From Bacillus_CJ salitolerans (GTDB lineage Bacteria; Bacillota; Bacilli; Bacillales; SA4), in the NCBI RefSeq assembly GCF_042680805.1, contig NZ_JBHUEM010000054.1:1-64000 (forward strand): a stretch of DNA of 64,000 nt, given 5' to 3'. Each line of letters begins with the position of its first letter. The first letter of the stretch is position 1. Of this stretch, positions 25,757 through 34,764 are shown in pieces. Position numbers and translations under genes: made by a program. The notes under the pieces were generated by a model. The model saw only the letters and a list, made by a program, of their open reading frames with translations, searched no databases and was not told where the DNA came from.

Positions 25757-27118
25757 ATGATAGACACATTGATTCAACTATTGCAAGACCGAAACACTCA
25801 ATGGGTGCTAATGGGAACACTTTTACTTGGATTAGCAAGTGGTGTGTTAGGTAGTTTCTCCTTGTTAAAAAAGCAAAGCTTAATTGGAGATGCTATGGCT
25901 CATGCAGCCTTACCAGGAATATGTTTAGTATTTATTATTACAGGTGAAAAATCTATATTAGCATTTATGGTTGGAGCTGCCCTGCTTGGACTACTAGCAA
26001 GCTATTGCATTCATGTGATCACGGAGTATTCGAGGATCAAAGAAGATACAGCGATTGGTCTCGTATTATCAGTATTTTTTGGGATAGGAATTGTGTTATT
26101 GACATTTATTGCTCAAATGAATAATGGAAATCAAACAGGATTAGACGATTTTATTTTTGGGCAGGCCGCATCATTAGTTGGTCAAGATGTTAGAATGATG
26201 ATCTTCATATCCGGTAGTCTTCTTGTGGTCACATTCTTACTGTTTAAAGAATTAAAGCTCATAACCTTTGATCCTCAATTTGCAAAAGGTATTGGATTAC
26301 AGGTAGGGCTGTTAAATACGTTATTAATGATATTGATTGTTGGAGCGGTTGTAATTGGTCTACAAGCTGTTGGGGTCGTTTTAATGTCAGCTATGCTCAT
26401 TACTCCTGCTATTGCTGCTAGGTATTGGACAGAAAGGTTAGATTATATGGTTATCATTGCTGGAGCGATTGGTGCGTTATCAGGGGTACTTGGAACATTA
26501 CTGAGTGCAGTGGCTAATCGAATGCCAACAGGTCCATTAATCATTGTGGCAGCTACCATCATCTTTATCATTTCATTAGTATTCTCACCAAAGAGAGGGC
26601 TTTTAACGAAGGTAATCCGATATTACAAAATGAGAAAACGAACGGAAAGGCAACAAGTCTTGCAAGCAATTTATGAAGCTTGTGAAAGACTTGCAACAAG
26701 GGAAGAGCCGTTCGCTTCATTTATATTACCTGATGTATTGCCTAATCAAGCTAATAAAAAGCAGCGTTTTCAAAAGTTAGTGAGGGATCGACTAGTCACA
26801 AAGGTTGAAAGCGATCATTATCGATTCACAAATACAGGGCTTAAAGAAGCTTATCAAATCGTGTTAAACAATCGATTGATGGAAGTGTATGTAATGAATG
26901 AGATGAGGTTTGCTCACTTGCAATTAAAGAGTGATCATACCCTTTCATTTCTTGATCTTCCAGAGAAAGAAAAAACGGAGCTTTTGAAGTTATTAGAGGT
27001 TTACAATATCAAACCTAAGCTCATACCTCCTGCTTTAGCACATGGTACAAACAGGTCGACTGTTGAAATGAATATTAAAAAAGTAGAAAAGAGAACAATG
27101 AACGAGGAGGGCGAGTGA
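25757..27118 (+). CDS. mntC: Manganese ABC transporter permease MntC with C-terminal winged-helix-like extension
   Basis: 453 aa from ATG 25757 (MIDTLIQ) after AGAGGTGAG. Residues ~1-285 form the eight-helix ABC-3 membrane domain. Residues ~290-450 form a cytosolic domain resembling the DNA-binding and dimerisation parts of DtxR/MntR-type regulators. The same layout is known for B. subtilis MntC. The extension may sense metal or contact DNA; inference only. mntD starts directly at the stop. Confidence 0.93.
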   Translation: MIDTLIQLLQDRNTQWVLMGTLLLGLASGVLGSFSLLKKQSLIGDAMAHAALPGICLVFIITGEKSILAFMVGAALLGLLASYCIHVITEYSRIKEDTAIGLVLSVFFGIGIVLLTFIAQMNNGNQTGLDDFIFGQAASLVGQDVRMMIFISGSLLVVTFLLFKELKLITFDPQFAKGIGLQVGLLNTLLMILIVGAVVIGLQAVGVVLMSAMLITPAIAARYWTERLDYMVIIAGAIGALSGVLGTLLSAVANRMPTGPLIIVAATIIFIISLVFSPKRGLLTKVIRYYKMRKRTERQQVLQAIYEACERLATREEPFASFILPDVLPNQANKKQRFQKLVRDRLVTKVESDHYRFTNTGLKEAYQIVLNNRLMEVYVMNEMRFAHLQLKSDHTLSFLDLPEKEKTELLKLLEVYNIKPKLIPPALAHGTNRSTVEMNIKKVEKRTMNEEGE

Positions 27119-28009
27119 ATGAGCTATGATGGCTGGATTATCTTAACAGGTTCCCTAGTTGGAATATCTTGTGGAATGATTGGCTGCTTCCTAATTTTAA
27201 GGAAGATGGCCATGTTAGCTGATGCAATTAGCCATACGGTGTTACTTGGAATTGTCGGCGCATTTCTTGTTAGTCATTCACTTCAAGGAGTTAACATGCT
27301 AATTGGAGCACTAATCGTTGGGCTATTAACAGCCTATCTTGTTCAGGTGTTACATTCTAGTGGAGTTCAGTCTGATGCCGCAATAGGGGTCGTATTTACT
27401 TCTTTATTCGCAGTGGGAGTTATTCTCATTTCTCTTTTTGCAGATCAAGTTCATATTGATGCTCAGCATGCCCTTATGGGAGAGATTGCATTTGTTCCTT
27501 GGGATGTTATCACGATTAATGGAGTGGATATAGGACCAAAAGCAGTGTATTTATTGGGGAGTGTCCTGGTAATCAATCTCTTTTTAATCGGACTTTTCTA
27601 CAAAGAAATTAAAGTGTGCTCTTTTGATCCGCAAATGGCTGTTGCCTTAGGTTTCCCTATTATGTTTATCCATTACTTGTTAATGGGGATGGTATCTATA
27701 TCAACGGTTGCATCCTTTGATGCGGTTGGTGCTATTTTAGTTGTAGCGATGCTAATTGCACCTGGTGCAACAGCGTATTTACTGACAGATAGATTAAGTG
27801 TCATGCTAGGATTAGCTGCTGTTGTGGGAATCATTTCTGCCATACTCGGATATTACGTAGCTGTTTTGTTTAATGTATCGATTGCGGGTTCTATGGCTAT
27901 GGTCGTTGGCATTATCTTTGCCTTAACCTTTGTGTTTTCACCCATTCACGGGTTGATGTCAAAGTGGATCATGCGTTATCATTTAAGAAATAAAAAATTC
28001 GACATGTAG
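27119..28009 (+). CDS. mntD: Manganese ABC transporter permease MntD
   Basis: 296 aa ABC-3 permease without an extension; forms the membrane channel with MntC. The pattern ADAISHTVLLG at ~residues 36-46 and the repeated hydrophobic segments fit. GAGGAGG precedes the ATG, which abuts the mntC stop. Last gene of the operon, with a terminator after it. Confidence 0.94.
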   Translation: MSYDGWIILTGSLVGISCGMIGCFLILRKMAMLADAISHTVLLGIVGAFLVSHSLQGVNMLIGALIVGLLTAYLVQVLHSSGVQSDAAIGVVFTSLFAVGVILISLFADQVHIDAQHALMGEIAFVPWDVITINGVDIGPKAVYLLGSVLVINLFLIGLFYKEIKVCSFDPQMAVALGFPIMFIHYLLMGMVSISTVASFDAVGAILVVAMLIAPGATAYLLTDRLSVMLGLAAVVGIISAILGYYVAVLFNVSIAGSMAMVVGIIFALTFVFSPIHGLMSKWIMRYHLRNKKFDM

Positions 28010-28043
28010 GAGAGAAGAGAAACACGAACTCTTCTCTCTTTTA
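28009..28043 (+). terminator. Terminator after mntD
   Basis: GAGAGAAGAG pairs with CTCTTCTCTC around a short A-rich loop, then TTTTA. Confidence 0.82.
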
Positions 28044-28063
28044 ATTTTAAAGGAGAGCACGTC

Positions 28064-29395
28064 ATGAGGATTGCAATTGCGGGGATGAGTAGCGGAGTGG
28101 GAAAAACCTCTATAACTATTGGCATGATGAAGGCATTTATAGATCGAGGGTTAACTGTTCAAGGTTTTAAATGTGGACCAGATTTTATTGATCCAAGCTT
28201 TCACACGCATGTGACAGGGCGACCTTCTCGTAATCTAGATAGCTGGTTGTTAACAGCAAGCCAATTGAACAATGTATTACAGCATGGAAGTAAAGATGCA
28301 GCTATTTCCATCATTGAAGGAGTAATGGGTTATTATGATGGAAAAGAACCTACATCTAATATAGGGAGTACAGCAGAAATCTGTCAGATAACAAATACCC
28401 CTGTTCTGCTCGTCGTCGATTGCTGGGCGGTAGCTAGAAGTGCAGCCGCGATTGTAAAAGGTTTTCAGATGATGAAGGGTGGGGAGATGATTGTTGGAGT
28501 AATTGCAAATCGTGTAGGTAGCAAGGGTCATTATTTCCTTGTGAAACAAGCCATCGAAGAAGAGTGCGGGGTACCTGTAATAGGATATTTACTTCATGAT
28601 TCATCTTTTGAGATGCCTGAGCGACATCTTGGGTTAATTCCGGTAGTTGAACAAGGAAACCTTGACACCTTAATTGGAAAATTAGGACAAGCTGTCTCAG
28701 AAACAATCGATCTGGATCAAATTCTCCTCCTTGCTGAGAAAAAACAGCCTGAAGTTTCGATTAATATCTTTGAAATGATTCCCAAATTGGATATCACGAT
28801 TGCTGTCGCAAGAGACGCTGCTTTTCATTTTTATTATGAGGATAATATACAACTTCTAATGGCAAGAGGAGCAAACATTGTTTACTTTTCACCTTTAAAT
28901 AATGAAGAAGTTCCTCCAGGGGCAAGTGGATTGTATCTAGGCGGTGGGTTTCCCGAAGTATTTGCACGGGAACTATCCAATAATGACAGAACAAAAGCAT
29001 CAATCCAACATTTGCTTGAAGAAGGAATGCCAGCTATCGCTGAGTGTGGTGGCTTTATGTACTTGGCAGAGTCCATTGAAACAGATGAGGGAGTTTTTCC
29101 AATGGTAGGTATATTTAAAGGGACTGTAAAAATGAATCATCAGCTAGTTGAGATTGGTTATAGGGAAGTAATGGGATCACCGCAAAACCCGATATTTTCA
29201 AATAGTTTGGTTAAGGGGCAGGTTTTTCATCATTCCTCCTTCACACCACTAGAATCGATAAAGCCAGCGTATGATCCAAATGGTTATCAAATTCATCAGA
29301 CCATAGCTGGCTATGTTCACTTTCATTTCTTATCTTGTCCAAGGATAATTGATCGTTGGCTAGTGAACGCTCAATTATTTAAAAAAAGAAGTTAG
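28064..29395 (+). CDS. cbiA: Cobyrinate a,c-diamide synthase CbiA
   Basis: 443 aa, a two-domain enzyme amidating cobyrinate with glutamine and ATP. N-terminal GMSSGVGKTSIT is the P-loop; the C-terminal class I amidotransferase region has GLYLGGGFPE and the nucleophile in AECGGFMYL. RBS AAAGGAG. No other cobalamin gene and no B12 riboswitch is seen nearby, so it stands alone; it may serve salvage or a pathway encoded elsewhere. Its last 17 nt overlap a small gene on the opposite strand. Confidence 0.93.
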   Translation: MRIAIAGMSSGVGKTSITIGMMKAFIDRGLTVQGFKCGPDFIDPSFHTHVTGRPSRNLDSWLLTASQLNNVLQHGSKDAAISIIEGVMGYYDGKEPTSNIGSTAEICQITNTPVLLVVDCWAVARSAAAIVKGFQMMKGGEMIVGVIANRVGSKGHYFLVKQAIEEECGVPVIGYLLHDSSFEMPERHLGLIPVVEQGNLDTLIGKLGQAVSETIDLDQILLLAEKKQPEVSINIFEMIPKLDITIAVARDAAFHFYYEDNIQLLMARGANIVYFSPLNNEEVPPGASGLYLGGGFPEVFARELSNNDRTKASIQHLLEEGMPAIAECGGFMYLAESIETDEGVFPMVGIFKGTVKMNHQLVEIGYREVMGSPQNPIFSNSLVKGQVFHHSSFTPLESIKPAYDPNGYQIHQTIAGYVHFHFLSCPRIIDRWLVNAQLFKKRS

Positions 29396-29534
29396 ACTCG
29401 TTTTCAAATTCCTCATAAAGATCCGTTTCTGTAAAATCGCTACTTAATTTTGACGCTGTTTCATCAACAGGTGAGAAATCACGATGCCATATATTTCCGA
29501 AAGAATCTTCAAAAAAAGGAATGTTATTGTTCAC
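29379..29534 (-). CDS. Small acidic protein (51 aa), GTG start
   Basis: Minus-strand frame starting GTG at 29534 behind GGAGGA at good spacing. It reads MNNNIPFFEDSFGNIWHRDF, continues with SDFTETDLYEEFENES and ends in FFF. Acidic, no membrane segment, no family recognised. Convergent with and overlapping the cbiA 3' end by 17 nt. Divergent from the Fur-controlled DUF2325 gene, so it may share that control region. The good RBS and protein-like composition are the reasons for calling it. Confidence 0.55.
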   Translation of the reverse strand: MNNNIPFFEDSFGNIWHRDFSPVDETASKLSSDFTETDLYEEFENESNFFF

Positions 29535-29644
29535 TTTTATCCTCCTCATAAAAAAATTGAAAAGAGTCTATAATCGACTCTTTTTCTTTGCCATGCATTA
29601 TTTTTACCAGTGAATAATAAATCATACATAAGTTGAAAATAAAT

Positions 29645-29700
29645 GATAATGATAATTTTTATCAATTACATTGACATAGATAATCATTCTCAATTAAAAT
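29645..29700 (+). promoter_or_regulatory. Promoter with Fur boxes ahead of the DUF2325 gene
   Basis: GATAATGATAATTTTTATC (29645-29663) matches the 19-bp Fur consensus at 17 positions. A second, partial site GATAATCATTCTCAATT lies at 29679-29695. TTGACA (29671-29676), 18 nt, TAAAAT (29695-29700) sit within them. Iron-dependent repression is inferred. Confidence 0.75.
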
Positions 29701-29738
29701 GGTGATAATAAGAGATTGGAAATGGGAGGAATGATCAA

Positions 29739-30029
29739 ATGAGATCATTGATGGTTGTAGGTGCTGATCATTTAGGGAATATTACTGATAAGTTATTAAA
29801 TACAGGCTTTGGAGAAATCCATCATATCGATGGAAGAAAGGTTAATGCTGTAAAAAAGGGAATTCCTGAGGGAATTGATATCGTATTTGTTCTAACTGAT
29901 TATGTGAATCATAATCTGGCTAAGGTTATTAAACAGAAGGCAAAGGAAAAAGATAAACCTATTTATTTCGTGAAAAGATCATGGAGTTCCATTTATCCAG
30001 TCATTGAAGGATTAAAAGTAGGAAGCTAA
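29739..30029 (+). CDS. DUF2325 domain protein
   Basis: 96 aa. MRSLMVVGADHLGNITDKLL and the later VFVLTDYVNHNLAKVIKQKA match the Rossmann-like DUF2325 fold known in Bacillaceae; function unknown. RBS GGGAGG. First gene behind the Fur boxes, so an iron-starvation role is likely; the next gene starts 4 nt later. Confidence 0.82.
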   Translation: MRSLMVVGADHLGNITDKLLNTGFGEIHHIDGRKVNAVKKGIPEGIDIVFVLTDYVNHNLAKVIKQKAKEKDKPIYFVKRSWSSIYPVIEGLKVGS

Positions 30030-30033
30030 TTTT

Positions 30034-30651
30034 ATGAGAAATTCAATGAGCAGAAATATAATTCGCCACTCTTCCTCACAGCGTAATGAACAAAAATTCG
30101 ATGCTGAACAGTACATAATCCAACACACCATTGACCAAATTATTCAACAATATTATATGGGGGATTCACGTGATACGATCCACCTTATGAAAGCCATTCA
30201 ACAATGTATTGACAGGACTCCTTATTTCAAGTGTGCGACTTCCATCGTTCCTTTAGCGATAATAAGTAATCATTTATTACAGGCACTTCCAGGTGAAAAG
30301 GAAAAAAAGGTATGTGCTGTTAGTCCATCACCTCCAGTCTTTATTAGAGAATTAAAAGCTTTTATGTCAGTAAAATTGGAGATAGTAGAATGGACAGGCT
30401 CATCATTTCTCTTAAAAAAGTTTTTATGGAAGCAAGAGGACTACCAGCTATTGATTGATATCCTATCTATTTACTCTTACTATGCTTTTATTGAAAGACC
30501 GACAGATGTAGAATTTTGCTGTCTTTATACTTGTCATGTATATCGTTTTAGCCTGATTAATGTTAAAACGGCAGTAGAAAATTTATGCAGGAAACTTAAG
30601 TATGAGCCGAACCATGAAGTTATAGGTACTTTCTATTCGATAAGTAAATAG
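30034..30651 (+). CDS. Hypothetical protein, partner of DUF2325
   Basis: 205 aa, cytosolic by appearance, no signal peptide. Not recognised. Contains scattered Cys (ATPYFKCATS region, EFCCLYTCHVY near residue 168-178), a possible metal or cofactor site. Four nt behind the DUF2325 gene, hence co-transcribed from the Fur-controlled promoter. The RBS (TAGGAAG) overlaps the previous gene's end. Confidence 0.75.
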   Translation: MRNSMSRNIIRHSSSQRNEQKFDAEQYIIQHTIDQIIQQYYMGDSRDTIHLMKAIQQCIDRTPYFKCATSIVPLAIISNHLLQALPGEKEKKVCAVSPSPPVFIRELKAFMSVKLEIVEWTGSSFLLKKFLWKQEDYQLLIDILSIYSYYAFIERPTDVEFCCLYTCHVYRFSLINVKTAVENLCRKLKYEPNHEVIGTFYSISK

Positions 30652-30730
30652 AAGCTTCAACGATGATAAGAGATTACTATCTAGGGGATCTGTTATATAC
30701 TTTAATATACAATTAAATACCTCCTAAACA

Positions 30731-30763
30731 GAAACCACTCCGAATTGTTATGATTGGTTTTTA
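30731..30763 (+). terminator. Probable terminator after the Fur-controlled pair
   Basis: AAACCA (30732-30737) pairs with TGGTTT (30755-30760) over a partly paired interior, followed by TT; weak. Confidence 0.45.
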
Positions 30764-30772
30764 CTAATTATG

Positions 30773-31012
30773 AAGAAAGTATAAAAGTTTTCAGCAATAG
30801 AATGAGCTAATGACTAGGAATCCAACTCCAGCACCCAGCCAAGATGAAATGGCGACGATCTTTGCCATTTCATCCTACTCGAGGGAAAAAGCAAAATCAC
30901 TTTTTCCTTGGTCAAATAACCCTAAATGAGTAAAAGGGGAAAAACACCCTTTTCACATTTAGGGTTATTTGCTCTGCCTTAGGCTCAACGGGGAGCACTG
31001 ATCCTTTTGTTC
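30773..31012 (+). repeat. Dispersed hairpin repeat family 1, copy D (longest form)
   Basis: AAGAAAGTATAAAAGTTTTC opens as in copy A. The insert of copy B follows (GATGAAATGGC/GCCATTTCATC, then GGGAAAAAG/CTTTTTCC), then the main hairpin AAATAACCCTAAATG/CATTTAGGGTTATTT, then CTCTGCCTTAGGC and CCTTTTGTTC. This copy shows the complete architecture. Confidence 0.87.
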
Positions 31013-31116
31013 TCTCCAACCAGTTTTCCCAAACATGCAATAACAAATGATCAACCTTTGATGTTAAAAGAAGAGCTAAATAAATAAGAAAAATGGAGGA
31101 ATGTTGAGAGAAGATG

Positions 31117-31149
31117 TATAATATGATTAAAGCGTAATCATTTTGATTT
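31117..31149 (+). promoter_or_regulatory. Zur box at the cobW promoter
   Basis: AAAGCGTAATCATTTTGATTT (31129-31149, split here as AAAGCGTAATCA + TTTTGATTT) follows the consensus AAATCGTAAT-N-ATTACGATTT at 17 of 20 defined positions. TATAAT (31117-31122) lies just upstream, so bound Zur would block transcription. Confidence 0.7.
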
Positions 31150-31167
31150 AAAAAGGGAGGATGAAAC

Positions 31168-32169
31168 TTGAATATGGAAAATGCCATTCCCGTTTATGTG
31201 TTAAACGGCTTTCTCGGAAGTGGAAAGACGACAGTACTTATGAATATACTATCGTATTGTAAACAGAAAAATCTCAAAGCTGGAGTTATTTTAAATGAGC
31301 TTGGTGAATCGAATGTTGAGGAACATTTATTAGAAAGTGAAAAAATAGTTGAGCTTTTAAATGGGTGTATTTGTTGCACCATTCAGGATGACTTAAGATC
31401 CACGTTAGATGAGTTTTTACATACACAAAAAGAATCCCCAATAGACTTACTTCTTATTGAAGGTACAGGAGTAGCAAATCCAATAGAAGTAATTGAAGCA
31501 TTAACGGATCCAACTTACATAGATACCTTTCAGTTACAATCCATAATTGGAATAGTGGATGCTAGTCAATTTTTGGATTATCAAAGTATTTTTACAAGTT
31601 CAAAGGAAGTTAGAAAACTTTTGAAAGATCAAATACAATACTCTAATTACCTTCTATTGAATAAGGTGGATTTAGTTTCTGCAAGTAAATTAGAAAAAGT
31701 AGAAAAGCTGCTCAATAAAGCTATTTCACATAATATTACGATAGTAAAAACGACTCATGCAAACTTAGATATCGAAGAACTTTTAACAGAACGATTTACA
31801 ACGATTATCTCAAATGGAGAAAAACATATGTGTAATCATGGTCCTGGTGAAACCTGTAGTCATGAACATCATCAGGGGAATCATTCTGCCATAAAAGCAA
31901 TCAAGCTTGAGGTACAGAAGCCCATAAATCGAATACAGCTAGAAAAGTGGCTGAATGACCTTCCAAAGGAAGTGTTTCGGGGGAAAGGGATTATTCAATT
32001 AGAGGAGTCAGCTGGTTTTTTTGATTTTCAATATGCTTCAAGACGTTTTGTAATCAAGCGTGTGAAAGATCCAAAGGTTTCATCAAGCATTGTGATAATT
32101 GGAATGGGGTTTAATGAGGAGAATCTGGTTAGTTCCTTTAATGAAATGTTTAAAAGAGCAGTTGTATAA
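31168..32169 (+). CDS. CobW/G3E family GTPase, putative zinc metallochaperone (YciC/ZagA type)
   Basis: 333 aa. Walker A GFLGSGKTT, the metal-binding GCICCT (CxCC) motif, NKVD guanine site, a His/Cys-rich loop (CNHGPGETCSHEHHQGNH, residues ~218-236) and a C-terminal CobW domain. The Zur box points to zinc starvation rather than cobalt. GGGAGG supports the TTG at 31168 (7-nt spacing); ATG 31174 is the alternative. In B. subtilis the Zur-controlled homologue supports folate synthesis when zinc is short; folE2 at the right edge of this window fits the same physiology. Confidence 0.88.
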   Translation: MNMENAIPVYVLNGFLGSGKTTVLMNILSYCKQKNLKAGVILNELGESNVEEHLLESEKIVELLNGCICCTIQDDLRSTLDEFLHTQKESPIDLLLIEGTGVANPIEVIEALTDPTYIDTFQLQSIIGIVDASQFLDYQSIFTSSKEVRKLLKDQIQYSNYLLLNKVDLVSASKLEKVEKLLNKAISHNITIVKTTHANLDIEELLTERFTTIISNGEKHMCNHGPGETCSHEHHQGNHSAIKAIKLEVQKPINRIQLEKWLNDLPKEVFRGKGIIQLEESAGFFDFQYASRRFVIKRVKDPKVSSSIVIIGMGFNEENLVSSFNEMFKRAVV

Positions 32170-32237
32170 AGAACATCTCTGTTTGAATAGGATAACAGAA
32201 ACTTGCTTATCCTAACCATGAAGGAGGTGTTTCTAAA

Positions 32238-32399
32238 ATGGCACAAGATGTATTATGTGAAGTAAGCAGCTGTGTTCACAACATAAATGGGGAGAACAAG
32301 TGCGGAGCAACTCAAATTTATGTTGTGAATCATAAAGAAAAGAGTGCTTCAAGCAGTGGAGAAACGGATTGTAAAACGTTTGAACCAGCTGATTTATAA
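32238..32399 (+). CDS. DUF1540 small Cys protein
   Basis: 53 aa: MAQDVLCEVSSCVHNINGEN then CGAT and a terminal DCKTFEP. The Cys pattern C-x4-C-x9-C-x20-C fits DUF1540, a small metal-binding-type domain of Firmicutes. Strong RBS AAGGAGGTG. It follows cobW by 68 nt and may share its zinc-responsive transcript. Confidence 0.85.
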   Translation: MAQDVLCEVSSCVHNINGENKCGATQIYVVNHKEKSASSSGETDCKTFEPADL

Positions 32400-32405
32400 C
32401 TAGTG

Positions 32406-32437
32406 GAAGAGGCAACCATGACGGTGGTTGTCTCTTC
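32406..32437 (+). terminator. Terminator after the DUF1540 gene
   Basis: GAAGAGGCAACCA/GGTTGTCTCTTC imperfect stem, then a T-rich stretch. Just after it, GAAAATAATTATCATTATT (32449-32467) resembles a Fur box (15 of 19), but no gene starts behind it. Confidence 0.6.
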
Positions 32438-32586
32438 ATTTCTATTATTGAAAATAATTATCATTATTATTCATAAATGGTAAAGAAATTTGAAAACCAC
32501 TATTTATATTTTTCAATCTTTATGAAGAAAAAAGAAAAGGATCGCAGCTTTTATGCAATTCCTATCCTAAAAGGATATGTTAGGTT

Positions 32587-33696
32587 TTATAATAAATTCT
32601 CGGGATTCAATCCAAATAATGTATCGACGACAAATCTGCCGTCTTTGCTTATTAATACATCATCAAAGTAGATCTCTCCGCCGCCGAACTCTGGCTTCAT
32701 TAAGAGGACAATGTCCCAGTGGATGGCTGATTTATTTCCATTATCTGCTTCCTCATATGCTTCACCAAGAGCAAAATGGATGCTTCCATTAATCTTTTCA
32801 TCGAATCCTATATCATTCATAATTCTGTTGATGAAAGGATTAACTCCAATTGCAAATTCACCGATGTATCTTGCACCATCGTCAGTATTCAATAATGCTT
32901 CTAATTGCTCTTTATTATCGCTTTCACAGCTAACAATTTTGCCATTCTCAAAGGTTAACTGAATGTAATTAAAGGTTTGACCACTATACATGGACCTCGT
33001 ATTAAATGTAATGGTTCCACTGACTGAGTCCTTAATCGGAGCAGTAAACACTTCTCCATCAGGTAAGTTTATTTTTCCATCACATTTAATTGATTTCATA
33101 TCTTTGATCGAGAAACGTAGATCGGTGTTAGGTGCGACAATTCGAACATTTTGAGTCTTATCCATGAGATCAACAAGAGCAGTCATAGCTTTTGACATAT
33201 TACTATAATCCATTGTACACGTCTCATATAGGAAATCAGCATACGCGTCAGTGCTCATGCCAGCTAACTGTGCGTAGGCTTTTGTCGGATAGTTAAAAAG
33301 GACCCATTTTTTCTTTAATTGTTCGTCACTAACGGCCTTATAAGCTTGTCTGTACACGCCTCGTTTTTCAGCTGGAATATCTGCATATTCAGATGCATTG
33401 TCTTCTCCTAGAATAACGAGAACAGCATCCATTTCCTTCACTTGATTAAGTTTTAACTTCGCGTCTAACTTAAACTGTTCCTCGGTTCCCATTAGCATCA
33501 TTTTTCGGTTCGTACGATAGTTGGTTGTATGTATAAATACTTGCCCTCCAGCCTTGTACACTTCATCCATGAAAGGTGACAGAATGTCAAAGTCACTAAT
33601 ATTTAAACCTTGAATTAATACCTTCTCACCGGGCTTTACATCCAGAGAATAATGAACAACTGTCTCGGCAAGCTTTTTTAATCGTATATCCATCAT
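32587..33696 (-). CDS. M29 family metallo-aminopeptidase (AmpS/PepS/AmpII)
   Basis: About 369 aa. Cytosolic leucyl-type aminopeptidase with the M29 layout: ENGKIV and IGEFAIGVNP in the middle, and the C-terminal metal region EADNGNKSAIHWDIV with HFALGEAYEE. The start is one of two adjacent ATGs (33696 or 33693) behind GGAGG; the longer GTG reading covers the RBS. Monocistronic, convergent with the cobW unit. Confidence 0.9.
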   Translation of the reverse strand: MMDIRLKKLAETVVHYSLDVKPGEKVLIQGLNISDFDILSPFMDEVYKAGGQVFIHTTNYRTNRKMMLMGTEEQFKLDAKLKLNQVKEMDAVLVILGEDNASEYADIPAEKRGVYRQAYKAVSDEQLKKKWVLFNYPTKAYAQLAGMSTDAYADFLYETCTMDYSNMSKAMTALVDLMDKTQNVRIVAPNTDLRFSIKDMKSIKCDGKINLPDGEVFTAPIKDSVSGTITFNTRSMYSGQTFNYIQLTFENGKIVSCESDNKEQLEALLNTDDGARYIGEFAIGVNPFINRIMNDIGFDEKINGSIHFALGEAYEEADNGNKSAIHWDIVLLMKPEFGGGEIYFDDVLISKDGRFVVDTLFGLNPENLL

Positions 33697-33861
33697 CAAA
33701 TCCTCCACTATTTAGGTTCTAAATAAATAATTCGACATAAATTGCCAAAAGTCCTTTAACTATCTTTTTTATAGTTCTCCCAAATAGTATGGTTTTTTTC
33801 AGTAAAACAAGAATACTTGGAATAATATGTTAATATATAGATGGAGGCTGGTTTGTTTACT

Positions 33862-34380
33862 ATGAAGAAAATTATAGTCATACTGTTTGTATTTATCATA
33901 CTCTTTATCAGCTTTTGGTGGTCTTTTGATTATATTAGTCGAGACGGGGAATTCACAAAGTGGAGTCATTCAAGAGCAGGAAAAGAACATTTTGATGATA
34001 ACAATGTTATCTACTTGGGATATAACTTTAAATGGGAGGGGATTGGAAACCCCTTACTAGTAAAGGTTGAATTTATAAAGAAGGATGGAACAATAGTAAC
34101 GAAAGATGATGATGAAATTCATATTGAACCCTATATTGCAAGGACAGAAAGAATTGGTGTACTAGATGAAGAAACTGTAATGAAAGAAGGACTTAATGAA
34201 GATTTAATAAATGTTAAGGATTTTCAAGTAGACGAAGATTTTTACTTAGTACTCCGTGTTAAATTCAATGGTACTATTGCTGAAGATGATATTAATACAT
34301 TAAAAATTAAGTATAAAAAATATGGGGTTACACAGTATCAAAACATTCCATTCGATGAAGGAGTGATGAAGGATGAATAA
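33862..34380 (+). CDS. Hypothetical membrane-anchored protein
   Basis: 172 aa from ATG 33862 (MKKIIVILFVFII). A single N-terminal hydrophobic segment is followed by an extracytoplasmic domain rich in D/E/K with beta-strand-like alternation. Not recognised. Start uncertain: GGAGG at 33843 is nearer the in-frame TTG 33853 than the ATG. Confidence 0.7.
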   Translation: MKKIIVILFVFIILFISFWWSFDYISRDGEFTKWSHSRAGKEHFDDNNVIYLGYNFKWEGIGNPLLVKVEFIKKDGTIVTKDDDEIHIEPYIARTERIGVLDEETVMKEGLNEDLINVKDFQVDEDFYLVLRVKFNGTIAEDDINTLKIKYKKYGVTQYQNIPFDEGVMKDE

Positions 34381-34475
34381 GAGTGACAATAAAGGGTGCA
34401 ATAGTTGAACAGGAAAAAACTGTGTCATTACATTTTCGTTTAAACTATAAATAATGAAAATATGCTTTTTTATTT

Positions 34476-34510
34476 AACAAAACGTTCAGTCATTGACTGA
34501 ACGTTTTGTT
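34476..34510. terminator. 15-bp perfect hairpin terminator
   Basis: AACAAAACGTTCAGT/ACTGAACGTTTTGTT around CATTG. Symmetric, so it can serve both directions: the 33862 gene from the left and the znuA-like gene from the right. Confidence 0.85.
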
Positions 34511-34544
34511 GTGATGAAGGCGGGTTTTAGATAGAGAAGCTACA

Positions 34545-34764
34545 TTTATCCCGTTCCAACTGGCGCTAAGACCCCCACTTCAAATCTTTGGATGAATTAA
34601 GAAGTTTAAGTGGGGGATAAGCGCCGGTAAGAACCCGATAATATGAACACAGACTAAGATCGCCACATCCTGTGGCAACGTCTGTGTGACCCACATCATG
34701 TGGGCCTAGGCTAACAATCAGTGGAGGATGAGGAAAACCCCCACTGATTGAAGTTTCACTTTAT
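34545..34764 (-). mobile_element. Family 2 multi-hairpin element (IS605-like, non-autonomous), copy 1
   Basis: Read on the minus strand it begins AAAGTGAAACTTCAATCAGT and ends GCGCCAGTTGGAACGGGAT-like. It carries stems CAGTGGGGG/CCCCCACTG, CCCACAT/ATGTGGG, CACAGAC/GTCTGTG, CCCCCACTT/AAGTGGGGG and GGCGCT/AGCGCC. There is no ORF. The stop codon of the znuA-like gene (TAA) lies in the element's first bases. Similar copies at 42906 and 48531. Confidence 0.75.

Noticed and set aside
32477..32671. 64-codon plus-strand frame after a Fur-box-like sequence
   Set aside because: It overlaps the end of the aminopeptidase gene, has no RBS, and reads as unstructured sequence.
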